A stretch of DNA of 64,000 nucleotides from Paraspadella gotoi (lineage: Eukaryota > Chaetognatha): contig CM119269.1 of NCBI GenBank assembly GCA_051294375.1, forward strand, positions 10,894,883-10,958,882, in the 5' to 3' direction. Made by a program: the position numbers and the translations under genes. Positions 1 through 12,907 of the stretch are shown here, piece after piece; the stretch's first letter is position 1; the number at the start of each line of letters is the position of its first letter. The notes beneath the pieces were generated by a model. That model saw nothing but the letters and a program-made list of their open reading frames with translations, was not told where the DNA came from and searched no databases.

Positions 1-2051
<2,051 letters not shown>

Positions 2052-2072
2052 NNNNNNNNNNNNNNNNNNNNN
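2052..2072. other. Assembly gap (21 N)
   Basis: Twenty-one N immediately before a CT tract (2073-2105), so the assembly broke at a microsatellite. Confidence 0.98.
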
Positions 2073-2105
<33 letters not shown>

Positions 2106-2107
<2 letters not shown>

Positions 2108-4240
2108 CTTTAATTAAGGTGAGCGACTTTTTCCGTTGAAATCGGCGTCGCGATTCTCGGTCGATGTCCATTAAACTCGCCATCCCTATTGCGTCACGTC
2201 GTGATCCGAGTGAGACGAGCGGAGGCGTGAAAGCGAGAATATGCTGCTGCGGAGGCTGCGGCGGCTTAAGCGGCGGCGGCGAAGCGGTGACAGGCTACGA
2301 CAGGCGATAATTCTCGTCACGATGCTCCGACGGTATTTTGTGTCAGGAGATTCGTATCGTGCGTTCGATCGTCTCCATCATTTTTTTGCTCCAGTTTTAT
2401 CCCGCGATTTCTTTTTCTCTTTTTCTCACTTGAATTTCTCTCCTCATCTGTGTTACGCCATTTTTTTTCGTCTGGAGACTCTTTTTCCTATTTCCTATTT
2501 TCTTATTTGAAAATATTTTCCCCCCGTCATTTTTTTATTCTTTGTCTCACACATCTTCTCTCCACTTCATCTGTTGTATTTTATTTTTTGTTACTTCTGT
2601 CTTTCCTTTTAATTTATACCGTACGTTATATTTTTTCCCTTCATTTTTCCTTACATTTGTTGTATTTCATTTGATATTCATTGTCCCTCAGTTCTACTTC
2701 TCTCTAATATTTTATTTACCATCTTTGTAACGCGATTTCCCTTTTTTTTTTGGTAACACATTTTCTATTTCTTTCTTTCTTTCATTTTTTTTTTGGTATT
2801 TGTCTCTCGATTTTTTTTCCCCATTTGTCTCGTCAGTGTCAAGTGAGAATGACTCGTGATTCGTTCGTCATAATCACGCGCATCATTTATCCCTTTCTCT
2901 TGTGAAAGGTCGTTGCCGCTCCGACCTGCCTTTCCATTCCATCCGCGGAGAAATATTTTATCCGAACGTCGCCATCAAATTCTGGCGGTGTTGCTTGCTG
3001 GCATTCAGTTGTTGTCGCCGCCGTCGCAATCACCGCCACCAATGTGTACCCCCCCCCTTCAATCAGTTCAGAGAGTAAAGAGGTAATGAAATCAGTGGGA
3101 GACGGGAAAAGTTTACCCAAATGGATTAGTTGTAGGAGAAAAAGAGTGTGGGCGTGGCATTTGTTTACTTTTTAGACCTTCGCCGCCTCGAGACGCCTCC
3201 GGTTCCGCCGAGGGCCGGTTTGTATTAACCTTCTACTTTGTCACCTTTGCCCTTCGCATTTACGTAAGGGTGGGATCAGAAAGGTGGGATCCGAAGGTAG
3301 AAAAGAAAGCGGATATTGGAAGCGGAAATGGAAAGATATTGGAAGCGAACAGATAAAGGATAGTTCATTAGTCGGAGATCGGAAGCGGAGTTTGAATGGA
3401 TTGAAAGCGGACATATATAAGTAAATGGAAAGCGAAAATGGGCAGCTTGCATAATTGTTTATAAGAAAAAATAGAAGAGAAGGTCAAAGAGAGTTTTAAA
3501 ATTCGCGAAGATTTGATGCAGAGAAACCGGATTTTGTCAGCACACACTCTCAAAATTAATGTCGTAAAGATTGGTTATCCTGTAATTATTGGTATCATAT
3601 TTGATCAAAATCAATTAGTTTTCGATTTCGACTAGTTAAGTCTTTTATTTTTTTCTCTCTGTTTTAAATCCCGATTCCCTCCAAAAAAACCTTTAGCATT
3701 TACTTTTTTTTCTTTTCGCTTTACCTTCGCCCCACTTTGTTTCCTCCACCTAATCTATCTTCTCATCTTCTTTTTTCACCCCTTTTCCCCTTTTCGCTGG
3801 AATCCGCGTGACAAATGCTCAAATTCACCAATCCTTCCCTCCCGCCTATAATTCGTCGGAAGCAGATTGAAACCTTGAAATTTGCAATTTCGGTGAATTC
3901 TGGAAAATTGCGGAAAGCCGATGTCGTCTGTTTGAGAATGCAAAAACTCACGAACGGTAAGAGTACAACAGTGAAGAAAGGTTTCTCTGGCTTGTTCTTA
4001 CTGTTACTCCTTTTTGACTTTTGACCATTTGTACAATTATTTCCGTAAATGTAACGTTTGTTCTGTCTAGTCTGACGAACACAAATCTTTTAAAATTTAA
4101 ATAAATCTCAATTCACTCGAACGCAATTTTCAACCCCGCGTCTCTGATGGCCCGATCCCAATCCCCCACCCCGGCCGCCCCCTTCATAATCGCCTCTATG
4201 TTTACTCATTCCTTTCCGATCCATTGGCCTGCCTCTTTCC
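2106..4240. other. Non-coding stretch, no gene recognised
   Basis: T-rich to about 2830, then A/G-rich. A run of eight-odd C followed by GGGAAAA-type sequence and a short GGAAGCGGA-like degenerate repeat (3300-3420) are visible. Open frames are short, compositionally biased and unlike any family I know. Confidence 0.45.
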
Positions 4241-4435
4241 CGGATGCGGCGGCAGCGACTAAGGATTAACCGCCTTCGTGGCAGCTTTGCTGATAGAACA
4301 GAGCGTCCGACTAAGCACCGTAAGGTCTGCGGATCGATTCCTGATTCCGCCGAAATGTTAAACCACTATTATGGACATAAAAAGAATGAAGGGACTGCCC
4401 CGGGTTTCATACCCAGTCGGGTAAGTCGCCTTTAA
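4241..4435 (+). mobile_element. tRNA-derived SINE-like repeat
   Basis: The segment around 4280-4345 has the layout of a tRNA-derived RNA polymerase III promoter: an A-box-like stretch near 4288-4300 and a B-box-like GGATCGATTCC at 4331-4341. Between them is a CGTCCGACT...AAGGTC core typical of tRNA heads of SINEs. It lacks a clean cloverleaf, so I read it as a SINE head with a non-tRNA body rather than a functional tRNA gene. The right-hand end is a guess. Confidence 0.5.
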
Positions 4436-5518
4436 ATTTCAGAAACACACGGACCACGCCTCCAACGTGGGTGCGCCTTTCCACGGAAACCACAACAACG
4501 ACGACCCGCTATCGGCGCTGAGAGCGATGAATATTTGAAACCCTTTGCAAGGTCGACGCGTCACGGACAAAATTGGATTCCAATCGGATTTGGAGGAAGA
4601 TCACCCCGGAGACCTCGCGAGCTTGCCGCTTCCGAAACCGTATAAACCAGATTTGAAAGGGGGGGGGCCAAAGGGGGGAGATCGATGTAGTGGATTGTGG
4701 GGGAGATTGAGACTTGGTTTCACATTGAATCGGATAGAGGGGCTGAACTAAATTATGGACTTACATTTCGTTCGTAATCGAATAATTTTGTACTATGATA
4801 TCGAATGTGGGGAAGTAGAGTCATTGTATAAAATGACCGAAATCAATTTAAAAAATAAAACCACTAATGCAGAAAAAAAAGAGATGAAGAAAACCGAAAA
4901 ACTAGACAAATTTAACATTCGATTTCTTCCACGGCGATCATGAGCTTTGATCAAATCCTAGTTCACATCGGGAATGATTTATTCTCCAACAAATAATACA
5001 GACATCAACTCCAAAGTCTAAAACAATAAACAATAAACTGTACAGAGAAACCGGCTGACGACAACCGGGAGAGAGTGGTGGTGACCGGTGATCGGCCAGT
5101 GATTGTGATTGTGTTGATGAACAAAAGAGATAAAATTAAATAATCTCTTTTGTTTGTGTTGTTTTCTTTTAAATAGTAGAAAGACAATTGCACTTTTTTT
5201 ACGTGTAGAAGTAGCATGAGTTGATTACCCCGACGTACGGTTTCCTGTTCATAAAAAGTTAATTAGAAAAGCAGTCACCGTGACCGACAATCGGGATTGA
5301 CCATCGCTCGTGGCAAAGAACAACAACAACAACGATGACCCGAAATACTGCGTGGTAGGGAGCCGAAACTGAACTTCGATTTTTTGAAGCGGTTGCGATA
5401 AAAGGTGTGAGGAAAGCGTTGATGGGAGTGACCGAATTTGAGATGAGTTTCTATGCCAGAAATATTTATGGTATTTAGTATTTACAGATATATATTATCT
5501 ATTTCTTTCTTTCTATCA
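4436..5518. other. Non-coding stretch
   Basis: Contains a G7 run near 4661 and a short AAAAGAGAT...ATCTCTTTT inverted repeat at about 5119-5152. No gene seen. Confidence 0.45.
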
Positions 5519-5527
5519 TTCTTTAAC

Positions 5528-5561
<34 letters not shown>
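5519..5561. repeat. (TTTC)n microsatellite
   Basis: TTTC tetranucleotide array abutting the TTAA that begins the next element. Confidence 0.85.
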
Positions 5562-5563
<2 letters not shown>

Positions 5564-6465
5564 AAGGGGACAGTGGAACAGGGGGGTAAAAAAGCTGAAA
5601 ACATAACGTTTGGAAAACCCTTTAACCATTAAAGCTGGTTCTGAACCTCAAAATAATTTTTTCACTTTATAATCATTTGGGAAAAGTAGTTAAAAAAATT
5701 GATCCAAATAGCGACTTAATTTTCTTTAATAAATCGGGTAAGAAGAAAAATCATTTTGCCAATTTTAAAATTTTTTTTCTAAAAAAGGGTAAGATCTAAT
5801 TTTAAAAAGATTTTCAGCTTTTATACCAAAATTTATAAAGAAAAAAACTAAGAATGAATCAAAATTTAAGGTAATCGACTGATTTTATTTTAAACTTTCT
5901 TTTTAAATGATTCTGTTAATTGAATGAAAGATAAAACTCTTTGAAGTAATATAAATATAAAGAAGAGAAAGATTTTGTACTTTTGCTAAATTTATTTGTT
6001 AATTTGGATCAATATAGTTTAATAATAGATTTAAAGGATGAATATGAATATTAATTAATAATTATTATAGTTTTGTTTCTGTAAGAATAGAATTTAGGTT
6101 TGATTTTTCTGCTTTTAAGTAAATATAAAAATAAAAAGATATTAGTCTTGTAAAAGCCTTTTGTTCAATGAGGCTTAAACCTAAAATTGTAGCTTTGTAC
6201 CGTAAAAAATAAAAAATTTGGAATTTAGTAAAAAATACTTTCTAATGCAAAAATAAAATAAACGGATTATATAAATATTTAGGTAGGGTCAACTAAATGT
6301 TTTTTCATAATTATTAAAATTTTTGTTTTCGCTACAATAAGAGATAGCAATTTTTTTTTGCACTTTCCTGTGCAAGGAAAAATTAATGACTATCACCATT
6401 CAAATTCCTTTTGATGATAGACCCTTAAACTTATCGATATCATTTTTATCACTGGGTCCCCTTAA
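5562..6465. mobile_element. TTAA-flanked non-autonomous DNA transposon (piggyBac-like MITE)
   Basis: TTAA (5562-5565) is followed by GGGGACAGTGGA, and at the other end CACTGGGTCCCC is followed by TTAA (6462-6465). The ends are imperfect inverted repeats of the form GGGGAC(CC)AGTG, and the TTAA duplication is the hallmark of piggyBac-type insertion. The roughly 0.9-kb interior is AT-rich with no transposase frame, so it would be a non-autonomous copy. Family assignment rests on the TTAA target and the inverted ends only. Confidence 0.55.
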
Positions 6466-7055
6466 TTTTCTTTCAGTATCCTCTATTCTCTTTCCTCTCT
6501 CATATATAGTTCATCTCTCCTTTTTTCTCCCTGTCCTTCTCTCCCTCTCTCTCCCTCTCCCTCCTACATTTATCTCTTTCTCTAGAGGCGATTAGTTGTC
6601 ACTTTATCAGAAAATCCTCTTCGAAGCTGCAAAGGTGCGATATCGGGCGCAAGGTTACATCGAGCTTCGCTCGAAGTTAATTAAAGAAGCATTTTCATAG
6701 AGCATTTATAGTTATAATTAGTAATACAAGCTATGAATAGTTTGTGTTTCAAACGTTCTCCGACGGATTCATCGATGAAACTAATTTTTATTGTCGTTGA
6801 TAAAAACTACTGGGTTGGTCGGTCGGTCGGTTGTTCGGTATGTCTGTCCATCTGTCTATCCCACTTACGTTAAAAAAGCTAACAACTCGGTTAATGCTCC
6901 ATAAATTTAGCTCATATTTGGTTTTATAGAGATTTACGTGTGAAGTCGGATGATCACGTGAAAAATCGATCACAATACCAAAAATTCAATGCGGTTTAAA
7001 TTTGGTTGCTATTTTGTTGATTTTGCCGAACCTCGAATCTGAGCGACAGTAGAGA
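6466..7055. other. Non-coding stretch
   Basis: Pyrimidine-rich to 6580, then ordinary sequence with a short GGTC/GGTT array at about 6814-6840. No gene seen. Confidence 0.45.
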
Positions 7056-7796
7056 AATGGCGATGCCATTTCTATTATTTCTTTGTCATGGACGGACGGA
7101 CTCGTGGTCACCGTTAACGGACCGTACTCCCTCGACCACCACACTCGCGGCGCCGAGCACCGGCTACCGCGAGCCCTTCGTCTCCGTGACGGCGCTCCGG
7201 CGTTCACGGCGCTCGTTTACCGGCGCCAAGCGTCGCCACGCCCCATTCCGGCGACGACATCGAGGGACGTTTGGGACGACCTACTTCCGTAACCGCTTCA
7301 CGACGGGAAAGATACCGAAGAGGTATCGACTTATCCCGAGGGTACGTTGACTTTTTTTTTCAAAAAAATATAAAAAAATAAAAGATAAAATTTTAGATGC
7401 AGTGAGAGTCTTTTGAATTAAAACCTTTGTCACGGCATCAATGTTTTTGTTTGCTTTTAGAAATGCACCGTCGATCTTCTTTTTTTTTCTACTTCTACTT
7501 TTTTATTCCCTTCTTTTCGTCTTCCATTATCTGTCCTTTATTCTATACGTTAACCTCTTTTCTTTCCTCCCTTTCCCCCCGTTTTTTCTCTCCATCTTCC
7601 AATTCTTTACTTCCTCCCAACTTCTCCCCTCAGCAATCTATCCCCACATCTTTCCTCAACTTTTGACCTCGAGTCAACTTCTTTCAATCCTCATTCACTT
7701 TTTCGTCAGTCCGTCTTCAACCATGACTTACGATCGACCAAAGACTTTCGTTTTCATCCGGTGACAAGCTTTCAAGAGTTATAAACTGTTCGAGTC

Positions 7797-7799
<3 letters not shown>

Positions 7800-7836
<37 letters not shown>
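7800..7836. repeat. Poly-T tract
   Basis: A run of about 37 T; the matching run in copy B (around 13650) is shorter, an example of the homopolymer length differences between the copies. Confidence 0.9.
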
Positions 7837-7840
<4 letters not shown>

Positions 7841-10611
7841 GAAGTACTCGATAATCTTTTTATTTATCTGGACTGTAGGACGCACATTGGCACAAGTTTC
7901 CTCTTCCCTTTCGCAATCCACGGCCCCCCACCCCAGCCCCAATTTCACCGCCTCCATCGTCAAACAATCTGTTTCCTGTTTTTCCTCGTAATTTACGATC
8001 TTTCGTCGCTCCTCATCGGCCCGGTTATCTGCGATGAATTTTCCTCTCTCTCTGGTCTCGGCACGCCGTTGCAATGTTACGCGCGACATCTCGTGGCAAG
8101 GTTGCCGTCTCCATTGCAAGATCCCATTCGGCTTTAGGCCCTCCAGTCACTGTTTGGTGATTTCTACTCTTTTCTTATTTGAGGCAACACTCACATCGAC
8201 GGATATCGCTTCCAACTATTTTCGTCCGACTCGAAACAACAACGACGAAGACGACGACGCTGTGGAAGACGAAAACCAAAATGCTCGAGGCGTCTCTCCC
8301 AGAATCGATATATAACAGTTTTAGGTTCACGTTTTGTTTTAGCTTTACTTCCGTTATTATCATGGAAAACGTCTTACGCGTATTGTCCAATCGACTATGT
8401 ATATTAAAAAGAGCCTATAGCTATTTGAACTTTAACCCCCAAGCAGCAAACCCTTCAACTCTTAATTCTGAACCCGATTTAAATAAACCGCCTTTTCCTT
8501 CCCTCTTCTCCACTCGCCCCCCTCCTCCCTCTCCTCTTTTGCTCAAACCCCTCCGCCTTTTTTTCTAAATCGTTTTTTTTTATTCTCCGATTTAAAGATG
8601 TTTCCTCCCTAATGTTTAGTCGGTGACCTTGAATGACAAAATCGTTACGGTGGGTGAATCCCAAAAAGTTAGAGAGGTTGGCATTTTGAGGCTTTTCGAA
8701 CGCGTAATGTGTATAAAAAAATACGATCGAATATCATTTTTGGATAATTTTTTTTTCCTTAGGTTTGAAAGAGACTGATGCTAATGCTATAAAACTATTA
8801 CGCAAAATGGAAATATTTGTACAACAGCTTGATAAAAAAGCTCAAGGAAGAAACTTCTTTTCTCCACTGAACAATGTCAAATGACTTAAAAACGACAATC
8901 AACACTTTCAACAGCTTACGGGTGCCAATAGACATTTGTCAGTTAAATAGCGCCAGTCGACAATAGCAGCTACTAAACTTTCTTCATTAATTATGAGAAT
9001 CGCTTCGTGTAGTGGAAATACAAGTTGTTGTCGTTAGTTCTATCTAAAAATCCAATGTTATCACCATTTTTTTTTTTTTTTAAGTTTTTTGTTATTAATA
9101 GATGTTAATAGATGTTTCATTACGACAAGATGTTCCACTGAGAACCAGTGGGTAGATTTCCCGAAAACCAGGAAAGGCAGAAATCGTTCCGATGGGAGCT
9201 AAAGAAAATGGCTTGTGGTTTGAGCTGGAGAAAGAACTCTCTCAAAAATGCACTGTGCTTCGAGCTTGAAATTTCTTTAGCGGAGAAACGCGATTCGCTC
9301 GGAGTCTCTTTCCGATCGCAGAGGGGAGCCGAAACCGGACGCCACGGGTGTTCCATCTGTTGCTCTTTTTTTTGTGCAAATTTTATCAGTTTTTTCCCCA
9401 TTTAACCGGTGAAATGAGAAAGTTGGAAATCCAAAATGTTTAAAGTTGTTTATTATTATTGAGAGCTAAAATATTATTGATAAACCTCAATTTTTAAAGG
9501 ATGTAGTATTCTAGTAGATAAGACGTACGTACATTCAAGTTCGCTAATATAATAATCAAAAGAACCAACGATTAACTCGGAGAAACGCAATAAAATAGTG
9601 ATTGCTATACAAAGTGAATTTTAAAAAAAGGTTCAATCGTTTAGATACTCACCCATCTAGTCTTCTTTAAAGTTCTTTAAAATTATTTAGCTTCGCTCCT
9701 GTAGTGGATTCTTTATTTCCAACGCGATTTTTTTTTTCCTTTTGTGTGGTTAAATTTCCTATTTTACTAATGGGTTGTGAATTTTTTGTTGTTTCTATTA
9801 CGAATGTTTTTTTCTATTTTTTGTTGGTGGTTGAGACAGAAGGGAATTCTACTGCGACGAAACTGAGAAGGACGAACGTCAAAAACCTAAGCGCGAGAAT
9901 TCACATGGAACATATTCCTGGGAAGAGAAAAGAAAATTCAAGTGAGAATTTCGATATCGAAAATTTTAAATTAAATGAACAAATTTTTGGCAATAATTTA
10001 TAATTTCCAGTAGCCTTCAAAAATAATCTTTTGATATTTTTTTTTCCCTTTTTGGTTTCTGTTTCTTCTTATCTTTTTTTTTTTCTAAGTCCGAAGGAAG
10101 AGGACAACGTCAATAACAAATATAAAACGAAAAGCAAGAGAAAGAGCCAAAAATAATATTGTTAATGTCAAAACTATTCGCAAGTAAATTGTTTAACTTT
10201 AAGTTTAATTGTCCAACTACCCAGACAATCACACATTGAAGTCAAGCAACTACCTGTTACATCAGCTCTCTGCATTCGCACGCAAACGAGGCGCAAATAC
10301 GAACCAAGCGTCAGACAATCAACCAGAGCCAAGCACAGGCAGAGCCAAGCACAGGCAACAAACTCATACGACGCGAAAGGAAATCACTTCTAGATCGTTT
10401 TTTTGTCGCGGTGGCGTGAGACGACGACGATGACGCGCGTCGCGACGGCGCGCCGGAAATAAGAGCACGCGTCGTCGAAAGCGGAGAAACGCGGGGCGGC
10501 AGGAGGCGGCGGCGGCGAAAGGAGGCGCTAGCTTCGCGTGTGACGTTAATAAGAAACAAGAGACAAAATCGGGAGACGAAGATATAGACGAAATTGTGGA
10601 CGATTGTGAGA

Positions 10612-10613
<2 letters not shown>

Positions 10614-10648
<35 letters not shown>

Positions 10649-10650
10649 AA
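10614..10650. repeat. (GAC)n trinucleotide tract
   Basis: GAC repeat, Asp in the plus frame. Similar GAC/GTC tracts occur at 12773-12815, 18690-18720, 25692-25715, 25988-26015 and 62738-62810. Confidence 0.85.
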
Positions 10651-11487
10651 TTAACGAACAAACATACGGAAACGAGAAATGCTGTTAACTTTAGCTTCAA
10701 CCAAAGAAAAACTCGGACAACCTCGACAATGACGAAAAATTGTCTAAGGAAAAAAAAGGTAACAACAAAACCGACGAAAAAATAGTGCGAAACTGACGAC
10801 AATAACAAGTTGTCGGAAACAGCAAACAAGATCCATACAAAGGAAGTTAATGGAGCCGGCTGTGGTTTCCATGGAAACCGAAAAGGCGTGGCGGCGACGA
10901 CACGACGACAAAGACGATGGAAATGACGACGACGACGAGTTGATAACTTTTCTGTCGAATGTTAATTATTTTGACGTCAATGCTCGCTCGGAATATGATT
11001 ACGTAGATTAAATTAAATGCGAATTTGCGAGACAAATGAATACAGGAAATAATGAAACTTGGAAAAATAAATAATCAGTAAAAATCTTTTCATTTTTTTT
11101 TCAAACTACTTTTCGAAAGTCTTTTTATAAAAATTCGTATTTTTTTTAAAAAATCAGATAATAGGTACATAAATTGACTTTTAGCTAACAATAATTATTT
11201 CAAATAACACCATCGCTGTTTTAGAGCTCAGACATTATATGCAAACCAAATTTTCATCGCTCTATCTCATATGAGGTCCATGTGAGATTGAGATCGTAAA
11301 CAAAACCGAGAATCAGAAATTAAATGAAAAAAGATAAAAGTCGCGAGTTTTCAATCCGATGGACTAAATCTGAAAAGAAACAGAAGAAAGAGAAAAAAAA
11401 ACCAAAACGCGCGAGCATAAAGGGAAATGAAAAGATAAGACGCTTTTAACTCTTATCGTTGGGAAAGCTTTTAATGTTTTCCCTTTT

Positions 11488-11492
<5 letters not shown>

Positions 11493-11526
<34 letters not shown>
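11493..11526. repeat. (CT)n microsatellite in copy A
   Basis: About 34 bp of CT. In copy B the equivalent tract (17310-17400) is longer and interrupted. Confidence 0.9.
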
Positions 11527-11529
<3 letters not shown>

Positions 11530-11849
11530 GTTTTGACGCGCGCGCCAGAACCTTCAATACTCCAAATACTTTATCGATCCATGTGGTTCTGAGTTGTCAA
11601 TTTTATTTCTTTTGTGTTCAGTTATATACTCTTATCTTATATCAAAAAAGATATTTCTCCTTAATTCATAAGTCTAACCAAACAAATCCAGAAATATTAC
11701 CACGTATTAAAAAGAGGGACAGTATTGCGCTCGCAATTGAATTTTTCTCTATTGTTTAAGTATGAGCAACCGTTTATTATGATCATATTCTCTATCGTTC
11801 GTTCTTTCTATCTCTACCTTTCTTTTTCCATCTCAATCGCTCTCTCTTT

Positions 11850-11859
<10 letters not shown>

Positions 11860-11918
<59 letters not shown>

Positions 11919-12106
11919 CCCTACCTCACCTCTCCCTCTTCTTCCCCATCTTCTCGCGCACCTGATCTCACTTATCCTTCATGGATATTTACTTCCGTCC
12001 AAAGGGGGAATCTTTGCTCATCTCTCATCTCGAGAGGAGAGGGAAAGAGCGAGAGGGAGAGGAGGAAGAGATGAGAGCGATGGAAGGGGAGGGGAAGCAG
12101 CCAGAG

Positions 12107-12168
<62 letters not shown>
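11860..12168. repeat. Paired CT and GA tracts flanking a short spacer (copy A)
   Basis: A CT tract (11860-11913) is followed 200 bp later by a GA tract (12111-12168), with the pyrimidine-rich spacer passing into a purine-rich one at the CTCGAGAG near 12029. The arms are inverted complements and could form a hairpin or triplex. The same arrangement is present in copy B (17765-17822 and 18019-18072). Confidence 0.85.
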
Positions 12169-12172
<4 letters not shown>

Positions 12173-12789
12173 AATCGGTGAAGGCGAGAGAGAAGGAAAA
12201 CTAAAAAGCGCGTTTAAAAATAATAAAAGAATATTTTTTTTTTCAATATAGATTTAACAACAATGGAAAAGCATGTAACTTCATGAGTGGAGGACTGGAG
12301 GGGGAGAAGGCCGGGAGGATAAATATGATATTTTAAAAGGAAAGTTAATAACGGAAAAAGAATGGGAAGAACAAAAGGGAAAGAATAAAAAGGAAAAATT
12401 TCAAAATTGGGAGAAATTTAAAAATCGAGAGAAGAGGAAAAAAAATTGGAAGTTTTAATGAGAAACGGGAGGAAGGAAAAAATGACATCTGATCTCATGT
12501 CGATTCGGTGAAGATAATGAAAGTGTTCACACTCGACGACGTTGTCGTAGTCGTTGTCGTTTTCTTTGTCGTCGTTGTTATCCTCTTCGCCTTTTCATTG
12601 GTAAATAATGCTGGATTGAAATTCTTTGATCTTGATTAATCTTTATCCCAATGATTTTCCGTTTTTATCTCCAATTTTATGTTATTTTCGTAATAAAATC
12701 TTTTTCGTAACGACTCGAGATAGTAGTTTTATGACTTCGATTGTTTCATTGTTCGCGGATACTTTCTCGACGGAGACGACGACGGAGAC

Positions 12790-12820
<31 letters not shown>

Positions 12821-12907
12821 TGAATTGAGTTTGAAACTTTACAAGACGAGAGTGTTTAAAAACATGTCATCTTCCCGTTGAAGTTCGAACGAAAAAAAAA
12901 AGCTAAG

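Larger units (their letters stand above)
7057..10690 (+). other. Candidate exons of an unidentified gene, indel-damaged
   Basis: Several plus-strand segments in the duplicated unit look like exons. At 7057 (12909 in copy B) an ATG opens a hydrophobic start, MAMPFLLFLSLSW in copy B; copy A lacks four bases in the TTTC stretch and changes frame. At 8763-8880 a segment after a TTTCCTTAG acceptor reads GLKETDANAIKLLRK. At about 9121-9400 a frame containing KAEIVPMGAKENGLWF is open only if indels from both copies are reconciled. At 9840-9941 a segment with an acceptor (GAGACAG) and donor (AA|GTGAGA) reads EFYCDETEKDERQKPKREN. An acidic Asp-rich segment lies at 10560-10690. I do not recognise the product. 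A secreted or membrane protein is suggested only by the start. Confidence 0.3.
7056..12907 (+). repeat. 5.9-kb direct tandem duplication, copy A
   Basis: This unit starts at a GCGATGCCATTTCTATTATT motif and its sequence repeats in the same order and orientation in copy B (12908-18836). Examples shared by both are the CpG-rich block at 7090-7290, a poly-T run near 7800, a TTAG/GTTTGAAAGAGACTGATG stretch at 8760, an AGAATTCACATGGAACAT stretch at 9895, the GACGAC block at 10610 and the paired CT/GA tracts at 11860 and 12110. Differences are mostly one- to few-base indels, many in homopolymers, which points to sequencing or assembly error as much as to age. Confidence 0.95.

Noticed and set aside
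4241-4435. A functional tRNA gene
   Set aside because: A B-box-like motif is present, but I could not fold a full cloverleaf with acceptor stem.
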